From Streptomyces sp. Tue6028 (lineage in GTDB: Bacteria; Actinomycetota; Actinomycetes; Streptomycetales; Streptomycetaceae): 64,000 bases of DNA. The DNA lies in NCBI RefSeq assembly GCF_002300165.1, contig NZ_MLCE01000018.1, positions 1 to 64,000 of the forward strand. Reading direction: 5' to 3'. The notes beneath the pieces were generated by a model. It was not told the origin of the DNA. It ran no database searches and saw only the letters and a program-made list of their open reading frames with translations. Shown piece after piece: positions 47,070 to 55,934 of this stretch; position 1 is the first letter of the stretch, and every line of letters begins with the position of its first letter. The position numbers and the translations under genes were made by a program.

Positions 47070-47911
47070 CCCCTGTCGTCACCGCGGCCGTCCTGCTCGC
47101 CGCGGTCACCCACGCCTGCTGGAACGCGATCGCGCACCGCATCAGCGACAAGCTCGTCGGCTTCACCCTGATCGCGGGCGGCGGCATGCTGATCGGCCTC
47201 GCCCTGGTGCCGTTCGTGCCGTTCCCCGCGTCCGGGGCCTGGCCGTACCTGATCGCGTCGGCCGTGATCCATGTCGCGTACTACGTGCTGCTGATGCGCT
47301 CGTTCCGGCTCGGTGACTTCGGGCAGGCCTATCCGATCGCCCGCGGCACCGCCCCGCTGATCGTCACCGCGCTCGCGGCGGTCTTCGCGCACGAGGTGCC
47401 GGACGGCTGGGCGGCGGCGGGCATCGCGCTGTCCTGCGCGGGACTGACGGGTGTGGCCCTGTGGGGGCTGCGCGGGCGCCGGCCCAACTGGGCGGCGATC
47501 GGGGCGGCGTTGGCGACGGGCGCGTCGATCGCCGCGTACACCGTCGTGGACGGTCTGGGCGTGCGTGCCTCGGGCTCCTCCCTCGCGTACATCGCCTGGC
47601 TGATGGCCATCGAGGGCGTGGTGATCCCGGCGTACGCCCTCCACCGCTGGCGCGGCGAACTCGTCTCCGTGCTGCGGCCGTTCGCGGCGGTCGGCTTCCT
47701 CGGCGCGGCGCTCTCCGTCGCGGCGTACGGACTGGTCCTGTGGGCGCAGACCCGCGCGGAGCTCGCGCCGATCGCCGCTCTGCGGGAGTCCTCGATCATC
47801 GTGGGCGCGGCCATCGGCGCCGTCTTCTTCAAGGAGCGGTTCGGGGCGCCCCGGATCGCGGCGGCCGGTCTGCTGGTCGTGGGCATCGGCCTGATGCTGC
47901 ACACCGGTTAG
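47066..47911 (+). CDS. EamA-family (DMT) transporter
   Basis: This 281-residue protein has about ten membrane helices in two EamA repeats. Landmarks are THACWNAIAHRISDKLVGFTLIAGG, SFRLGDFGQAYPIARGTAPLIV, and the second-repeat GAAIGAVFFKERFGAPRIAAAGLLVVGIGLML. The GTG overlaps the YbaK gene stop (GTGA). The substrate is unknown; family members export amino acids or other metabolites. Confidence 0.9.
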   Translation: MTPVVTAAVLLAAVTHACWNAIAHRISDKLVGFTLIAGGGMLIGLALVPFVPFPASGAWPYLIASAVIHVAYYVLLMRSFRLGDFGQAYPIARGTAPLIVTALAAVFAHEVPDGWAAAGIALSCAGLTGVALWGLRGRRPNWAAIGAALATGASIAAYTVVDGLGVRASGSSLAYIAWLMAIEGVVIPAYALHRWRGELVSVLRPFAAVGFLGAALSVAAYGLVLWAQTRAELAPIAALRESSIIVGAAIGAVFFKERFGAPRIAAAGLLVVGIGLMLHTG

Positions 47912-47951
47912 GGCCCACGAGGACCCGGCCGGGGCGCGCGCCCCTGGGGCG

Positions 47952-49112
47952 TCAGGCGTCGATCGACGCGCGGACCGCCCGGACCAGTGCCTGTGCCCGC
48001 GCGTCCGCGGTCACGCTCTTGCGGAAGCCGTTGGTGACGTAGCCGAACGCGATGCCCGACTCGGGGTCGGCGAAGCCGAGGGGTCCGCCGCGGCCGGGGT
48101 GGCCGAAGGATCCCGGGGACAGCAGGGGCGAGGCCGAGCCGTGCAGCATGTAGCCGAGGCCGAAGCGGGTGCCCACGACCAGGACACGGTCGGGGCCCGC
48201 CGATTGTTCCGTGCGCGCGGCCGACACCGTGTCCGGGGAGAACAGCCCGACGCCGTCCACCTCGCCGATCAGCGCGGCGTGGAAACGGGCCAGGCCGTCC
48301 GCCGTGGCGATGCCGTTCGAGGCGGGCAGCACCGCCGCCCGGTAGGCCGGGGCGTTCTCGTCCGGCAGCGGGGTGATGGCCGTGAAGGCCCTGCTCGTGA
48401 GGCTCTCCGGGTCGGCGTACGCCTCGGAGACGGCCCGCTTGGGGCGGGTCCGCAGGCCGCCCGGCGCCGGTGGGGCCGCGACCTGCGCGACCCGCCCGAC
48501 CCGTCCGGTCTCCGCGTCCGGCAGCCCGACCCACAGGTCCAGCCCCAGCGGCCCGGCGATCTCGTCCGCGATCCACGCGCCGATCGTGCGCCCGGTCACC
48601 CGCCGGACCAGTTCGCCGGTCAGCCAGCTGTAGGTCTGGGCGTGGTAGCCGTGCTCCGCCCCCGGCTCCCACGCCGGTGCCTGCCGGGCCACGGCCGCGG
48701 CGGCGAGGTCCGGGTCGCCGGCCTCGGCGGGGGTGAGCGGGCGGTCGAGGACGGGCACCCCGGCCCGGTGCGCGAGCAGGTGCCGGACGAGCGTGTGCTC
48801 CTTGCCGTGCGCCTTGTACTCCGGCCAGTAGTGGCCGACGGGGGCGTCCAGGTCGAGCTCGCCGCGCTGGGCGAGCAGCAGCAGTACGGCGGCGGCGACG
48901 CCCTTCGTCGCGGAGCGCACGATCTGCGCGGTGCCGTGCTGCCAGGGTTCGGTGCCGTCGACGTCGCGGGTGCCGCCCCACAGGTCGACCACGCGCCGGC
49001 CGTCGCGGTACACGGCGACGGCGGCGCCCCGGTCCCCGAGGAGTTCGAAGTTGCGTACGAACGCCTCCCTGACCGGCTCGAAGCCCTCGGCCACTGTGCC
49101 GTTCACGTCCAC
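47952..49112 (-). CDS. serine hydrolase of beta-lactamase class C / EstB-type fold
   Basis: This 386-residue protein has the nucleophile motif Ser67-Ala-Thr-Lys70 (IVRSATKGVAA), followed by VRHLLAHRAGVP, GYHAQTYSWLTGELVRRVTG and a C-terminal FGHPGRGGPLGFADPE that replaces the usual KTG-like motif with His-Pro-Gly. There is no signal peptide, so it is probably an intracellular esterase or peptidase rather than a beta-lactamase. The GTG at 49112 follows AGGAG; a longer frame reaches 49163. Confidence 0.9.
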   Translation of the reverse strand: MDVNGTVAEGFEPVREAFVRNFELLGDRGAAVAVYRDGRRVVDLWGGTRDVDGTEPWQHGTAQIVRSATKGVAAAVLLLLAQRGELDLDAPVGHYWPEYKAHGKEHTLVRHLLAHRAGVPVLDRPLTPAEAGDPDLAAAAVARQAPAWEPGAEHGYHAQTYSWLTGELVRRVTGRTIGAWIADEIAGPLGLDLWVGLPDAETGRVGRVAQVAAPPAPGGLRTRPKRAVSEAYADPESLTSRAFTAITPLPDENAPAYRAAVLPASNGIATADGLARFHAALIGEVDGVGLFSPDTVSAARTEQSAGPDRVLVVGTRFGLGYMLHGSASPLLSPGSFGHPGRGGPLGFADPESGIAFGYVTNGFRKSVTADARAQALVRAVRASIDA

Positions 49113-49204
49113 GCCCGCGCTCCTGTCACCCACTCGTACCACTGCCGACGGTGAGTGCAACACGCACGTACCGGCTCCGATTCCTGGGCCGGGCGCTCGG
49201 CGTC

Positions 49205-49651
49205 CTAGCCGAGCAGGATCGTGACCTCGATGTTGCCGCGGGTGGCGTTCGAGTACGGGCAGACCTCGTGGGCCGCGTCGACGAGCTTCGTCGCGAGTTC
49301 CTGGTCGACGACGGGGAGCGAGACGCTCAGGGCGACCGCGAGTCCGTAGCCCCGCTGCTTGTTCGGGCCGATGCCGACCTTCGCGGCGACCGTGGAGCCG
49401 GAGAGGTCGTATCCGGCGCGGCGGCCCACCAGGACCAGCGCGTTGTGGAAGCAGGCGCTGAAACCGGCCGCGAACAGCTGCTCCGGGTTCGTTCCGTCGC
49501 CGTCGCCGCCGAGGGCAGGAGGCATCGCGACCTTCAGGTCGAGTTGGCCGTCCTGGCTGGTCACATAGCCGTTGCGGCCACCGTGGGCGGTGGCCTCGGC
49601 GACGTACATGATCTTCGTCGGGCGGGTGTCGACAGCGCTGCCATCGATCAT
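49205..49651 (-). CDS. ohr: organic hydroperoxide resistance protein (OsmC/Ohr)
   Basis: Ohr reduces organic hydroperoxides with a Cys pair. The 148-residue protein has Cys67 in FSACFHNAL and Cys131 in EVCPYSNATRGN, and KIMYVAEATAHGGRNG at the N-terminus, all typical of Ohr rather than OsmC. GGGGGAGG precedes the ATG. A MarR-type regulator with the OhrR Cys lies upstream on the same strand. Confidence 0.95.
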   Translation of the reverse strand: MIDGSAVDTRPTKIMYVAEATAHGGRNGYVTSQDGQLDLKVAMPPALGGDGDGTNPEQLFAAGFSACFHNALVLVGRRAGYDLSGSTVAAKVGIGPNKQRGYGLAVALSVSLPVVDQELATKLVDAAHEVCPYSNATRGNIEVTILLG

Positions 49652-49746
49652 CGCGGGACCTCCCCCTGAGCGTTTACGACACGACGGGCGACACGGCGGG
49701 CACGACGCCGGGCAGCGGGGCAGGCGTCATGGCAGGCAATACAGCT

Positions 49747-49769
49747 GCGCACAAATGCATCGCGCACAA
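49747..49769 (-). promoter_or_regulatory. candidate OhrR operator / ohr promoter
   Basis: GCGCACAA occurs at 49747-49754 and 49762-49769, 15 bases apart. On the minus strand these give TTGTGCGC twice, overlapping a possible -35, with TGTATT further on as a possible -10. The site is about 96-118 bases upstream of ohr. Confidence 0.45.
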
Positions 49770-49896
49770 GATACCGACCGGTAGGCCATGGCGTGCCGCC
49801 AGGGGGTGGAAACCGCGGGTAACCCGGCACGTGCCGGGGCCCGGCGGAGCGATCACCGGGATCACGGCGCCGCACCCCGGCGGGCGACCGCCGGGA

Positions 49897-50382
49897 TCAG
49901 CGAGCCCGCGCCGCCTTCCCGGCCCGCTCCGCCAGGTGGCCCAGCTCTTCCCGGAGCCGCCCGGCCTCCGCGCCGCACAGCCCCGTGGCCTCCAGCAGCG
50001 CCTGCGGCACGTCCGCAGCACGTTCCCGGAGCATCTCCCCACGCCCGGTGAGGGCGACGAGCACGGAGCGTTCGTCGCGCTCCGAACGCTCGCGGCGCAG
50101 CAGCCCCGCCGACTCCAGACGCTTGAGGAGCGGCGACACCGTGCCGTAGTCGAGGTGCAGCGCGGTCGCCAGCTCCTTCACGGTGACCTCGCCGTGCTCC
50201 CACAGCAGGAGCATCACCAGGTACTGCGGGTAGGTGAGGCCGAGTTCGTCGAGCAGCGGACGGTACGCGGCGGTCACCGCCCGCTGCGCGGCGTACAACG
50301 CGAAGCACAGCTGGTCGCCGAGCAGCAGGGACCCGGTGGGCGCTGCGGGCGCTGCTGCCTCGGGGTCCTGTCGATTCGTCAC
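49897..50382 (-). CDS. ohrR: MarR-family organic peroxide sensor OhrR
   Basis: This 161-residue regulator has the reactive Cys26 in GDQLCFALYAAQRAV, the hallmark of OhrR, and a second Cys136 (ATGLCGAEAG), which fits the two-Cys type. The winged helix has VTVKELATALHLDYGTVSPLLKRLESAGL and RSERDERSVLVALT. It represses ohr until oxidised, by family knowledge. The GTG start overlaps the stop of the ECF transporter ATPase gene by 4 bases, so it is likely translated from that transcript. Confidence 0.93.
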   Translation of the reverse strand: MTNRQDPEAAAPAAPTGSLLLGDQLCFALYAAQRAVTAAYRPLLDELGLTYPQYLVMLLLWEHGEVTVKELATALHLDYGTVSPLLKRLESAGLLRRERSERDERSVLVALTGRGEMLRERAADVPQALLEATGLCGAEAGRLREELGHLAERAGKAARAR

Positions 50383-51128
50383 GCGCCCATTGTCACGGAG
50401 CGCGGGTCGAACCCGAAGGGCAGCTCCAGGCGGTGTGTGCGCATCAGCTCGTCGTCACCGAGCAGTTCGCCGGTCCTCCCGTCGGCGGCGATCACGCCCT
50501 CGCTCAGGACGAGCGCGCGGGGGCACAGTTCGAGGGCGTAGGGCAGATCGTGCGTGACCATGAGGACGGTGACGTCCAACGAGCGCAGGATGTCGGCGAG
50601 TTCGCGCCGGGAGGCCGGGTCGAGATTGGAGGAGGGCTCGTCCAGGACGAGGATCTCCGGCTCCATCGCGAGGACGGTCGCGACCGCCACCCGGCGCCGC
50701 TGTCCGAACGACAGGTGGTGCGGGGGGCGGTCGGCGAACGCCGCCATGCCGACCAGTTCCAGCGCCGTGCGGACCCGTTCCTCCAGCTCGGCTCCCTTGA
50801 TCCCGGCCGCGGCCGGGCCGAAGGCGACGTCCTCGCGCACCGTCGGCATGAACAGCTGGTCGTCCGGGTCCTGGAACACGATGCCGACCTTGCGGCGGAT
50901 CTCCGCCATGTTCCGCTTGTCGACGGGGAGACCGGCCACGGTCACCGTGCCGGCGCCGCCGGTCAGAATGCCGTTGAGGTGGAGGACGAGCGTGGTCTTG
51001 CCGGCGCCGTTCGGGCCGAGCAGCGCGACGCGTTCGCCGCGCCCGATGCGGAAGTCCACGCCGAACAGGGCCTGGTGGCCGTCGGGGTAGGCGAAGGCGA
51101 GGCCGGAGACCTCCAGAGAAGCTGTCAC
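50379..51128 (-). CDS. ECF transporter ATPase (CbiO/NikO-type)
   Basis: This subunit of about 249 residues powers metal uptake. It has Walker A LLGPNGAGKTTLVLHLNG, Q-loop VGIVFQDPDDQLFMPTVREDVAFGP, signature LSFGQRRRVAVATVLAMEPEILVLDEPSSNLD, and MVTHDLPYALELC. The GTG at 51128 overlaps the CbiQ stop by 4 bases. ATGs at 51137 and 51149 are alternatives that lengthen the overlap. Its own stop overlaps the ohrR start. Confidence 0.93.
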   Translation of the reverse strand: MTASLEVSGLAFAYPDGHQALFGVDFRIGRGERVALLGPNGAGKTTLVLHLNGILTGGAGTVTVAGLPVDKRNMAEIRRKVGIVFQDPDDQLFMPTVREDVAFGPAAAGIKGAELEERVRTALELVGMAAFADRPPHHLSFGQRRRVAVATVLAMEPEILVLDEPSSNLDPASRRELADILRSLDVTVLMVTHDLPYALELCPRALVLSEGVIAADGRTGELLGDDELMRTHRLELPFGFDPRSVTMGA

Positions 51129-51886
51129 AGCGTCCATCCCAGCAGACATACGACGAGGGCGGCGAACGGCAGGGCGAGCGCGTGGGACCACTGCGCCCGG
51201 GACGCGGTCACCTCGTCGATGACCGGCATGGAGCCGGCATAGCCGCGGCTCACCATGGCGAGGTGCACGCGCTCGCCCCGCTCGTAGGACCGGATGAAGA
51301 GCGCGCCCGCCGACTTGGCGAGCACACCCCAGTGCCGCACGCCACGGGCCTCGAAGCCGCGCGACTCCCGCGCGATGCGCATCCGCCGCATCTCGTCGGT
51401 GATGACGTCGCCGTACCGGATCATGAAGGAGGCGATCTGCACGAGGAGCGGCGGGAGCTTGAGCCGCTGGAGGCCGAGCAGCAGCTCGCGCAGCTCGGTG
51501 GTCGAGGCCAGCAGCACGGAGGCGGCGACGCCCAGCGTGCCCTTGGCCAGGACGTTCCACGCGCCCCACAGGCCGTTCACGCTCAGCGACAGCCCGAGGA
51601 CGTCCACCCGCTCGCCCTCGGCGACGAACGGCATCAGCACCGCGAAGGCGACGAAAGGGATCTCGATCAGCAGCCGCTTCAGCAGGAACCCGGCGGGCAC
51701 GCGCGCCGCGTACGCGACGGCCGCGAGGAGCACGGCGTACAGCGCGAACGCCCACATCGCCTCGCGCGGGGTGGAGACGACCACGACCACGAAGGCGAAG
51801 CACGCCGCGAGCTTGGTGTGCGGAGGCAGTGTGTGCACGGGCGAGTGCCCGTGGCGGTAGAGGCGGTGTGCGTGCCCCGCGCCCAC
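51125..51886 (-). CDS. cbiQ: ECF transporter transmembrane protein CbiQ
   Basis: This 253-residue membrane subunit couples ATPase to substrate module. It has about five helices and the two coupling motifs with Ala-Arg-Gly-type sequence: RIARESRGFEARG and VHLAMVSRGYAGS. The N-terminal SPVHTLPPHTKLAACFAF is typical of CbiQ. The GTG begins one base after the stop of the MN subunit gene. Confidence 0.95.
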   Translation of the reverse strand: MGAGHAHRLYRHGHSPVHTLPPHTKLAACFAFVVVVVSTPREAMWAFALYAVLLAAVAYAARVPAGFLLKRLLIEIPFVAFAVLMPFVAEGERVDVLGLSLSVNGLWGAWNVLAKGTLGVAASVLLASTTELRELLLGLQRLKLPPLLVQIASFMIRYGDVITDEMRRMRIARESRGFEARGVRHWGVLAKSAGALFIRSYERGERVHLAMVSRGYAGSMPVIDEVTASRAQWSHALALPFAALVVCLLGWTL

Positions 51887-51887
51887 G

Positions 51888-52943
51888 TCAGGCCACCTGG
51901 GAGGTGGACGAGGGGGACACGCCGTCGGACGTACGGCGTCTGCGGACCGCCCAGAAGACCGCGCTGCCCGCGACGACGGTGACGCCGACGCCGATCACGC
52001 CCGCGAGACCGCCGGAGATCCGGGCGTCGGAGACGTCCTTGACGCCGTATCCGGCGAGCGGGGAGTCCTCCGTCGCGTGCTTCTCGGTCCTCGTGTCGAT
52101 GCCCTTGTCCTTGGCGACCTTCTCCAGGCCGTCGGGGCTCGCGGAGGCGTAGAAGCTGACGAACCCGGCGAGGACGAGGGAGGTGACCAGGCCGGTGATC
52201 CACACCTTGCGGTGCGAGGAGCGGGCGGCCGCCGGGGCGGGGGTGGCGGCCGGGGCGTCCACGAGCTCCCCGTTCACCCGCAGCCTGAGCCGCTGCTGGA
52301 GCCCGCGCGCGCCGTGCACGAGGTCGGGCCGTACGGCGATGACGGCGCCGACGGTCAGCGCGGTGATCGCCGCCTCGCCGATGCCGATGAGGACGTGCAC
52401 GCCGATCATGGCGGTGGCGACCTTGGCGATCGGGACGTCGGTGGTGCCGCCGACCGCGTAGATGAGCGTGAAGGCCACGGCGGCGGCCGGGACGGACAGC
52501 AGCGCGGAGACGAAGGCGGCGACGGTCACGGACCGCCGCTTGCGGGGCAGCACCTTCACCAGGCCGCGGAAGGCGGCGTAGGAGACGACCGTCGTGACGA
52601 TCGCCATGTCCGTGATGTTGACGCCGAGCGCGGTGAGACCGCCGTCGGCGAAGAGGATGCCCTGCATCAGCAGGACGACGGAGACGCAGAGGACCCCTGT
52701 GAAGGGACCCACGAGGATCGCGGCCAGGGCACCGCCGAGCAGGTGTCCGCTGGTCCCGGCGGCGACCGGGAAGTTCAGCATCTGCACGGCGAAGATGAAG
52801 GCCGCGACCAGGCCGGCGAGCGGCGCGGTCCGCTCGTCGAGCTCACGGCGGGCGCCGCGCAGGCTCACGGCGACGGCACCGGCGGCGACCACTCCGGTGA
52901 CCGCGGAGACCGGGGCGTTGATGAATCCGTCAGGTACATGCAC
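51888..52943 (-). CDS. ECF nickel/cobalt transporter substrate module (CbiM/NikM fused to PDGLE/NikN)
   Basis: This 351-residue fusion starts with MHVPDGFINAP, whose N-terminal Met-His is the metal-binding start of CbiM/NikM proteins. GTSGHLLGGALAAILVGP supplies a further His. A CbiM domain with six or seven helices covers residues 1-210. After a Pro/Ala linker, a second part has a helix, the extracytoplasmic motif SASPDGLEKVAKDKG (the PDGLE domain), and a C-terminal helix. The GTG start is preceded by the likely Nur-regulated promoter. The box favours nickel as substrate. Confidence 0.93.
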   Translation of the reverse strand: MHVPDGFINAPVSAVTGVVAAGAVAVSLRGARRELDERTAPLAGLVAAFIFAVQMLNFPVAAGTSGHLLGGALAAILVGPFTGVLCVSVVLLMQGILFADGGLTALGVNITDMAIVTTVVSYAAFRGLVKVLPRKRRSVTVAAFVSALLSVPAAAVAFTLIYAVGGTTDVPIAKVATAMIGVHVLIGIGEAAITALTVGAVIAVRPDLVHGARGLQQRLRLRVNGELVDAPAATPAPAAARSSHRKVWITGLVTSLVLAGFVSFYASASPDGLEKVAKDKGIDTRTEKHATEDSPLAGYGVKDVSDARISGGLAGVIGVGVTVVAGSAVFWAVRRRRTSDGVSPSSTSQVA

Positions 52944-52963
52944 CGTTCGATGATAGTGCCTTG

Positions 52964-52980
52964 TTGCGAATCGCTTGCAA
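52964..52980. promoter_or_regulatory. Nur-type (nickel uptake regulator) box
   Basis: TTGCGA-N5-TTGCAA closely matches the TTGCAA-N5-TTGCAA-type box known for the Fur-family regulator Nur in S. coelicolor. On the minus strand it lies over the -35 region, with TATCAT as a possible -10 nearer the transporter gene. Nur with nickel would repress uptake. Confidence 0.65.
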
Positions 52981-53137
52981 GAGCGATGTACTCTCGAATA
53001 ACGCGGACCTGCTTTTACGCTCCCGGAACCTATCCGTCAAGGATCTCCAGAGAGCGATTTCCGTGAGATGTGGCACATTGGAGTGGTGGCGGATTCACAC
53101 ATTCCGCTCACGAGCACGCAGCGTAAGGAGTCGGTCC

Positions 53138-53497
53138 ATGCACGCCGTTGAACAGTACGCCCGCGCCCACATCGTCACCGATACCGCCGACTCCCTCGAC
53201 GACGAACGCCGGACCGTCCCGGTGGCCCTGCGCTACGACCCCGAGGACGACCCCCGCCAGGTGCACATCACGCTGCCCGGCCCCCATGAGTGGACGTTCG
53301 AGCGCGAGCTGCTGGAGCAGGGCCTGCGGGGACCCGTCACCAGCGGCGACGTCCGCGTGTGGCCCTGCGGCCGGGTGCAGGCGGTGATGGAGTTCCACTC
53401 GGCGAAGGGCGTGGCACTCGTGCAGGTCGACTCGAAGGCACTGCTGCGCTTCCTGCGCCGCACCTACACGGTCGCCGGCACCCCGGTCGCCCACTGA
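53138..53497 (+). CDS. ssgE: SsgA-like sporulation protein SsgE
   Basis: This 119-residue SsgA-like protein (SALP), a family restricted to morphologically complex actinomycetes, has VPVALRYDPEDDPRQVHITLPGPHEWTFERELLEQGL, GDVRVWPCG and ALVQVDSKALLRFLRRTY. It starts at an ATG after TAAGGAG; the longer open frame upstream is not family-like. SALPs guide septum placement and wall remodelling in sporulation, and SsgE affects spore release. Naming it SsgE rests on sequence pattern and remembered neighbourhood near pmt and the PBP genes. Confidence 0.85.
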   Translation: MHAVEQYARAHIVTDTADSLDDERRTVPVALRYDPEDDPRQVHITLPGPHEWTFERELLEQGLRGPVTSGDVRVWPCGRVQAVMEFHSAKGVALVQVDSKALLRFLRRTYTVAGTPVAH

Positions 53498-53505
53498 GAA
53501 GCCGC

Positions 53506-53540
53506 GCTGCCGGGCCCACCACGGGGGTGGGCCCGGCAGC
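53506..53540. terminator. strong bidirectional hairpin between ssgE and MMPL gene
   Basis: A perfect 15-bp stem (GCTGCCGGGCCCACC with GGTGGGCCCGGCAGC) has the 5-base loop ACGGG. It sits between convergent genes. Confidence 0.9.
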
Positions 53541-53584
53541 CGTAGGCCGTCGCGGGACACGTCCCGCCCGACGGTGACCGGTGA

Positions 53585-55801
53585 TCAGACCCGGGCCAGC
53601 GCCCGGTCGTCGTCCTCGTCGCGGCGTCCGCCGTCGAGGTCGCGCAGGCCCTCGCCCTCCACGTCCACGTTGGGCAGCGAGCGGTCGAGCCACTTCGGCA
53701 GCCACCAGGCGCGCTTGCCCAGCAGCGCCAGGACCGCCGGCACGATCGCCATGCGCACGATGAACGCGTCGAAGAAGACGGCGATCGCGAGACCGAAGCC
53801 GATCATCTTGATCATCGACTCGCTGGAGCCGATGAAGCCGGAGAAGACGGCGATCATGATGACCGCGGCCGCCGTGACGACCCGCGCGCCGTGCTTGAAG
53901 CCGGTCACGATCGCCTGGCTCGGCTTCTCCCCGTGGACGAACGCCTCACGCATCCGCGTGACGAGGAAGACCTCGTAGTCCATCGCCAGACCGAAGACCA
54001 CGCCCACCATGAAGATCGGCATCATCGACATGATCGGGCCGGTCTCCTCTACGCCCATGAGGCCGGACAGCCAGCCCCACTGGAAGACCGCGACGACCGC
54101 GCCGAGGGCCGCCATGACGCTGAGCAGGAAGCCGAGGGCCGCCTTCAGCGGGACCAGGACCGAGCGGAACACCACGATCAGCAGCAGGAAGGCCAGGCCG
54201 ACCACCAGCGCCAGATACGGCACCAGCGCGTCGTTGAGCTTCTGCGAGAAGTCGATGTTCATCGCCGTCGAGCCGGTGACCAGGACGCTGGCGTCGGTGT
54301 CCGCCTTGATCTCGCCGCCCGCGTCACGGATGGAGTGCACCAGGTCCTCGGTCTTGACCGAGGACGGCTTGGTGTCGGGGATCACGGTGATCGTCGCGGT
54401 GTCGCCGGCCTTGTTGTACGCCGCCGGGGTCACCGTCACGACGCCCTTGAGGTCCTTGACCTTGTCGGACACCTCGTCGACGGCCGACTTCGGGGAGTCG
54501 CTGGACTTGGCGTCGACGACGACCATCAGCGGGCCGTTGAAGCCGGGGCCGAAGCCGTCCGACAGCAGGTCGTACGCGCGGCGCTGGGTGGTCGACGTCG
54601 GCTGCGAGCCGTCGTCGGGCAGACCCAGTTCGAGGGAGGTCGCCGGGACCGCCGCCGCACCCAGGCCCACGACGCCGAGGAGCAGCACGGCGAGCGGACG
54701 GCGCACCACGAAGCTCGCCCAGCGGGTGCCCATGTTCGGCCGGGGCGCCTTCCTGGCGGCGCGCCCGCCACCGAGCAGCCTGCTCTTCTTGCCCGCGGGC
54801 TGCACCTTCCTGCCCGCGTATCCGAGCAGTGCGGGGATCATCGTCAGCGCGATGAGCACGGCGATGGCGACCGTGCCCGCCGCCGCGACACCCATCTTCG
54901 TCAGCATCGGGATGTTGACGACCGACAGGCCGACCAGCGCGATCACGACCGTCAGGCCCGCGAAGACCACCGCGGAGCCCGCGGTGCCGACGGCCCGTCC
55001 CGCCGCCTCCTCGCGCTCGCGGCCCTCGGCCAGTTCGGCCCGGTAGCGGGAGACGATGAAGAGGGCGTAGTCGATGCCGACGGCGAGGCCGATCATCATG
55101 GCCAGGGTCGACGTGGTGGTGCCCAGGTCGAGGGCGTTCGCGAGGGCGGCGATGGTGGAGACGCCGATGCCCACGCCGATCAGCGCGGTCAGCAGCGGCA
55201 GTCCGGCCGCGATCAGCGAACCGAAGGTGATGACGAGGACGACCGCGGCGATCGCGATGCCGATGATCTCGGTGGACCCGGTCTCGGGCGTCGCCTGCAG
55301 GGCGTCACCGCCCACCTCGACGGTCAGCCCGGCGTGCCGCGCGTCCTGCGCGGCCGTTTCCAGGGCGTCCTTCGAGGAGTCCTTCAGCTCCATGCCGGAG
55401 ACCGTGTACTTCACCGCCGCATAGGCGACCGAGCCGTCCTTGCTCACGGCCTTCGCCTTGAACGGGTCGGCGACCGAGGTGACCTCGGAACCGCTCGCGA
55501 GCTCCTTGACGGTCTTCTTGACGGTGGCCTTGTTGGCCTTGTCCGTCATCTTCTCGCCGCTCGGCGCCTTGAAGACGACGCGCGCGGTCGCTCCGTCGGC
55601 GCTCATGCCGGGGAAGCGGTTCTCCAGCAGGTCGAAGGCCTTCTGCGCCTCGGTGCCGGGGATCGAGAAGGAGGACGGGCCCGGTGCGGGCGCGGAGGCG
55701 GCGCCGACGCCCGCGAGCGTCAGCAGCGCCACCCAGATCAGGGCGACGAAGTGCCGTCGCCGGAAGGCGAGTCGGCCGAGTTTGTAGAGGAACGTGGCCA
55801 C
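53585..55801 (-). CDS. MMPL-family RND transporter
   Basis: This 738-residue protein has 12 predicted membrane helices in two halves, each with a large extracytoplasmic loop. Signature stretches are MIGLAVGIDYALFIVSRYRAEL in the first half and GVVFGLAMDYEVFLVTRMREAF in the second, with the Asp-Tyr pair used in proton relay. MMPL proteins export lipids, peptides or drugs. The GTG start follows GGGAG. A TetR-type gene lies upstream on the same strand and is the likely regulator. Confidence 0.94.
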   Translation of the reverse strand: MATFLYKLGRLAFRRRHFVALIWVALLTLAGVGAASAPAPGPSSFSIPGTEAQKAFDLLENRFPGMSADGATARVVFKAPSGEKMTDKANKATVKKTVKELASGSEVTSVADPFKAKAVSKDGSVAYAAVKYTVSGMELKDSSKDALETAAQDARHAGLTVEVGGDALQATPETGSTEIIGIAIAAVVLVITFGSLIAAGLPLLTALIGVGIGVSTIAALANALDLGTTTSTLAMMIGLAVGIDYALFIVSRYRAELAEGREREEAAGRAVGTAGSAVVFAGLTVVIALVGLSVVNIPMLTKMGVAAAGTVAIAVLIALTMIPALLGYAGRKVQPAGKKSRLLGGGRAARKAPRPNMGTRWASFVVRRPLAVLLLGVVGLGAAAVPATSLELGLPDDGSQPTSTTQRRAYDLLSDGFGPGFNGPLMVVVDAKSSDSPKSAVDEVSDKVKDLKGVVTVTPAAYNKAGDTATITVIPDTKPSSVKTEDLVHSIRDAGGEIKADTDASVLVTGSTAMNIDFSQKLNDALVPYLALVVGLAFLLLIVVFRSVLVPLKAALGFLLSVMAALGAVVAVFQWGWLSGLMGVEETGPIMSMMPIFMVGVVFGLAMDYEVFLVTRMREAFVHGEKPSQAIVTGFKHGARVVTAAAVIMIAVFSGFIGSSESMIKMIGFGLAIAVFFDAFIVRMAIVPAVLALLGKRAWWLPKWLDRSLPNVDVEGEGLRDLDGGRRDEDDDRALARV

Positions 55802-55934
55802 GAGGGCGTTCTCCCGGTCAGGTCGTGGGATGGCAGGGGCTGGTGTGATCGCCCGGTGGGGCAGGGGTGATCAGCCCGACGACGTGAGCGGTCGCGTCAG
55901 GTGCGCTGGCAGGGACAGATCGGTAAGTGGTGAG

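Noticed and set aside
47952..49112. Beta-lactam resistance gene
   Set aside because: Although it has the Ser-x-x-Lys motif, it lacks a signal peptide and a KTG-like motif, so an EstB-type hydrolase is more likely.
52944..53137. Cobalamin riboswitch before the cobalt/nickel transporter
   Set aside because: No B12-box-like sequence or adequate leader length; a Nur-type box is present instead.
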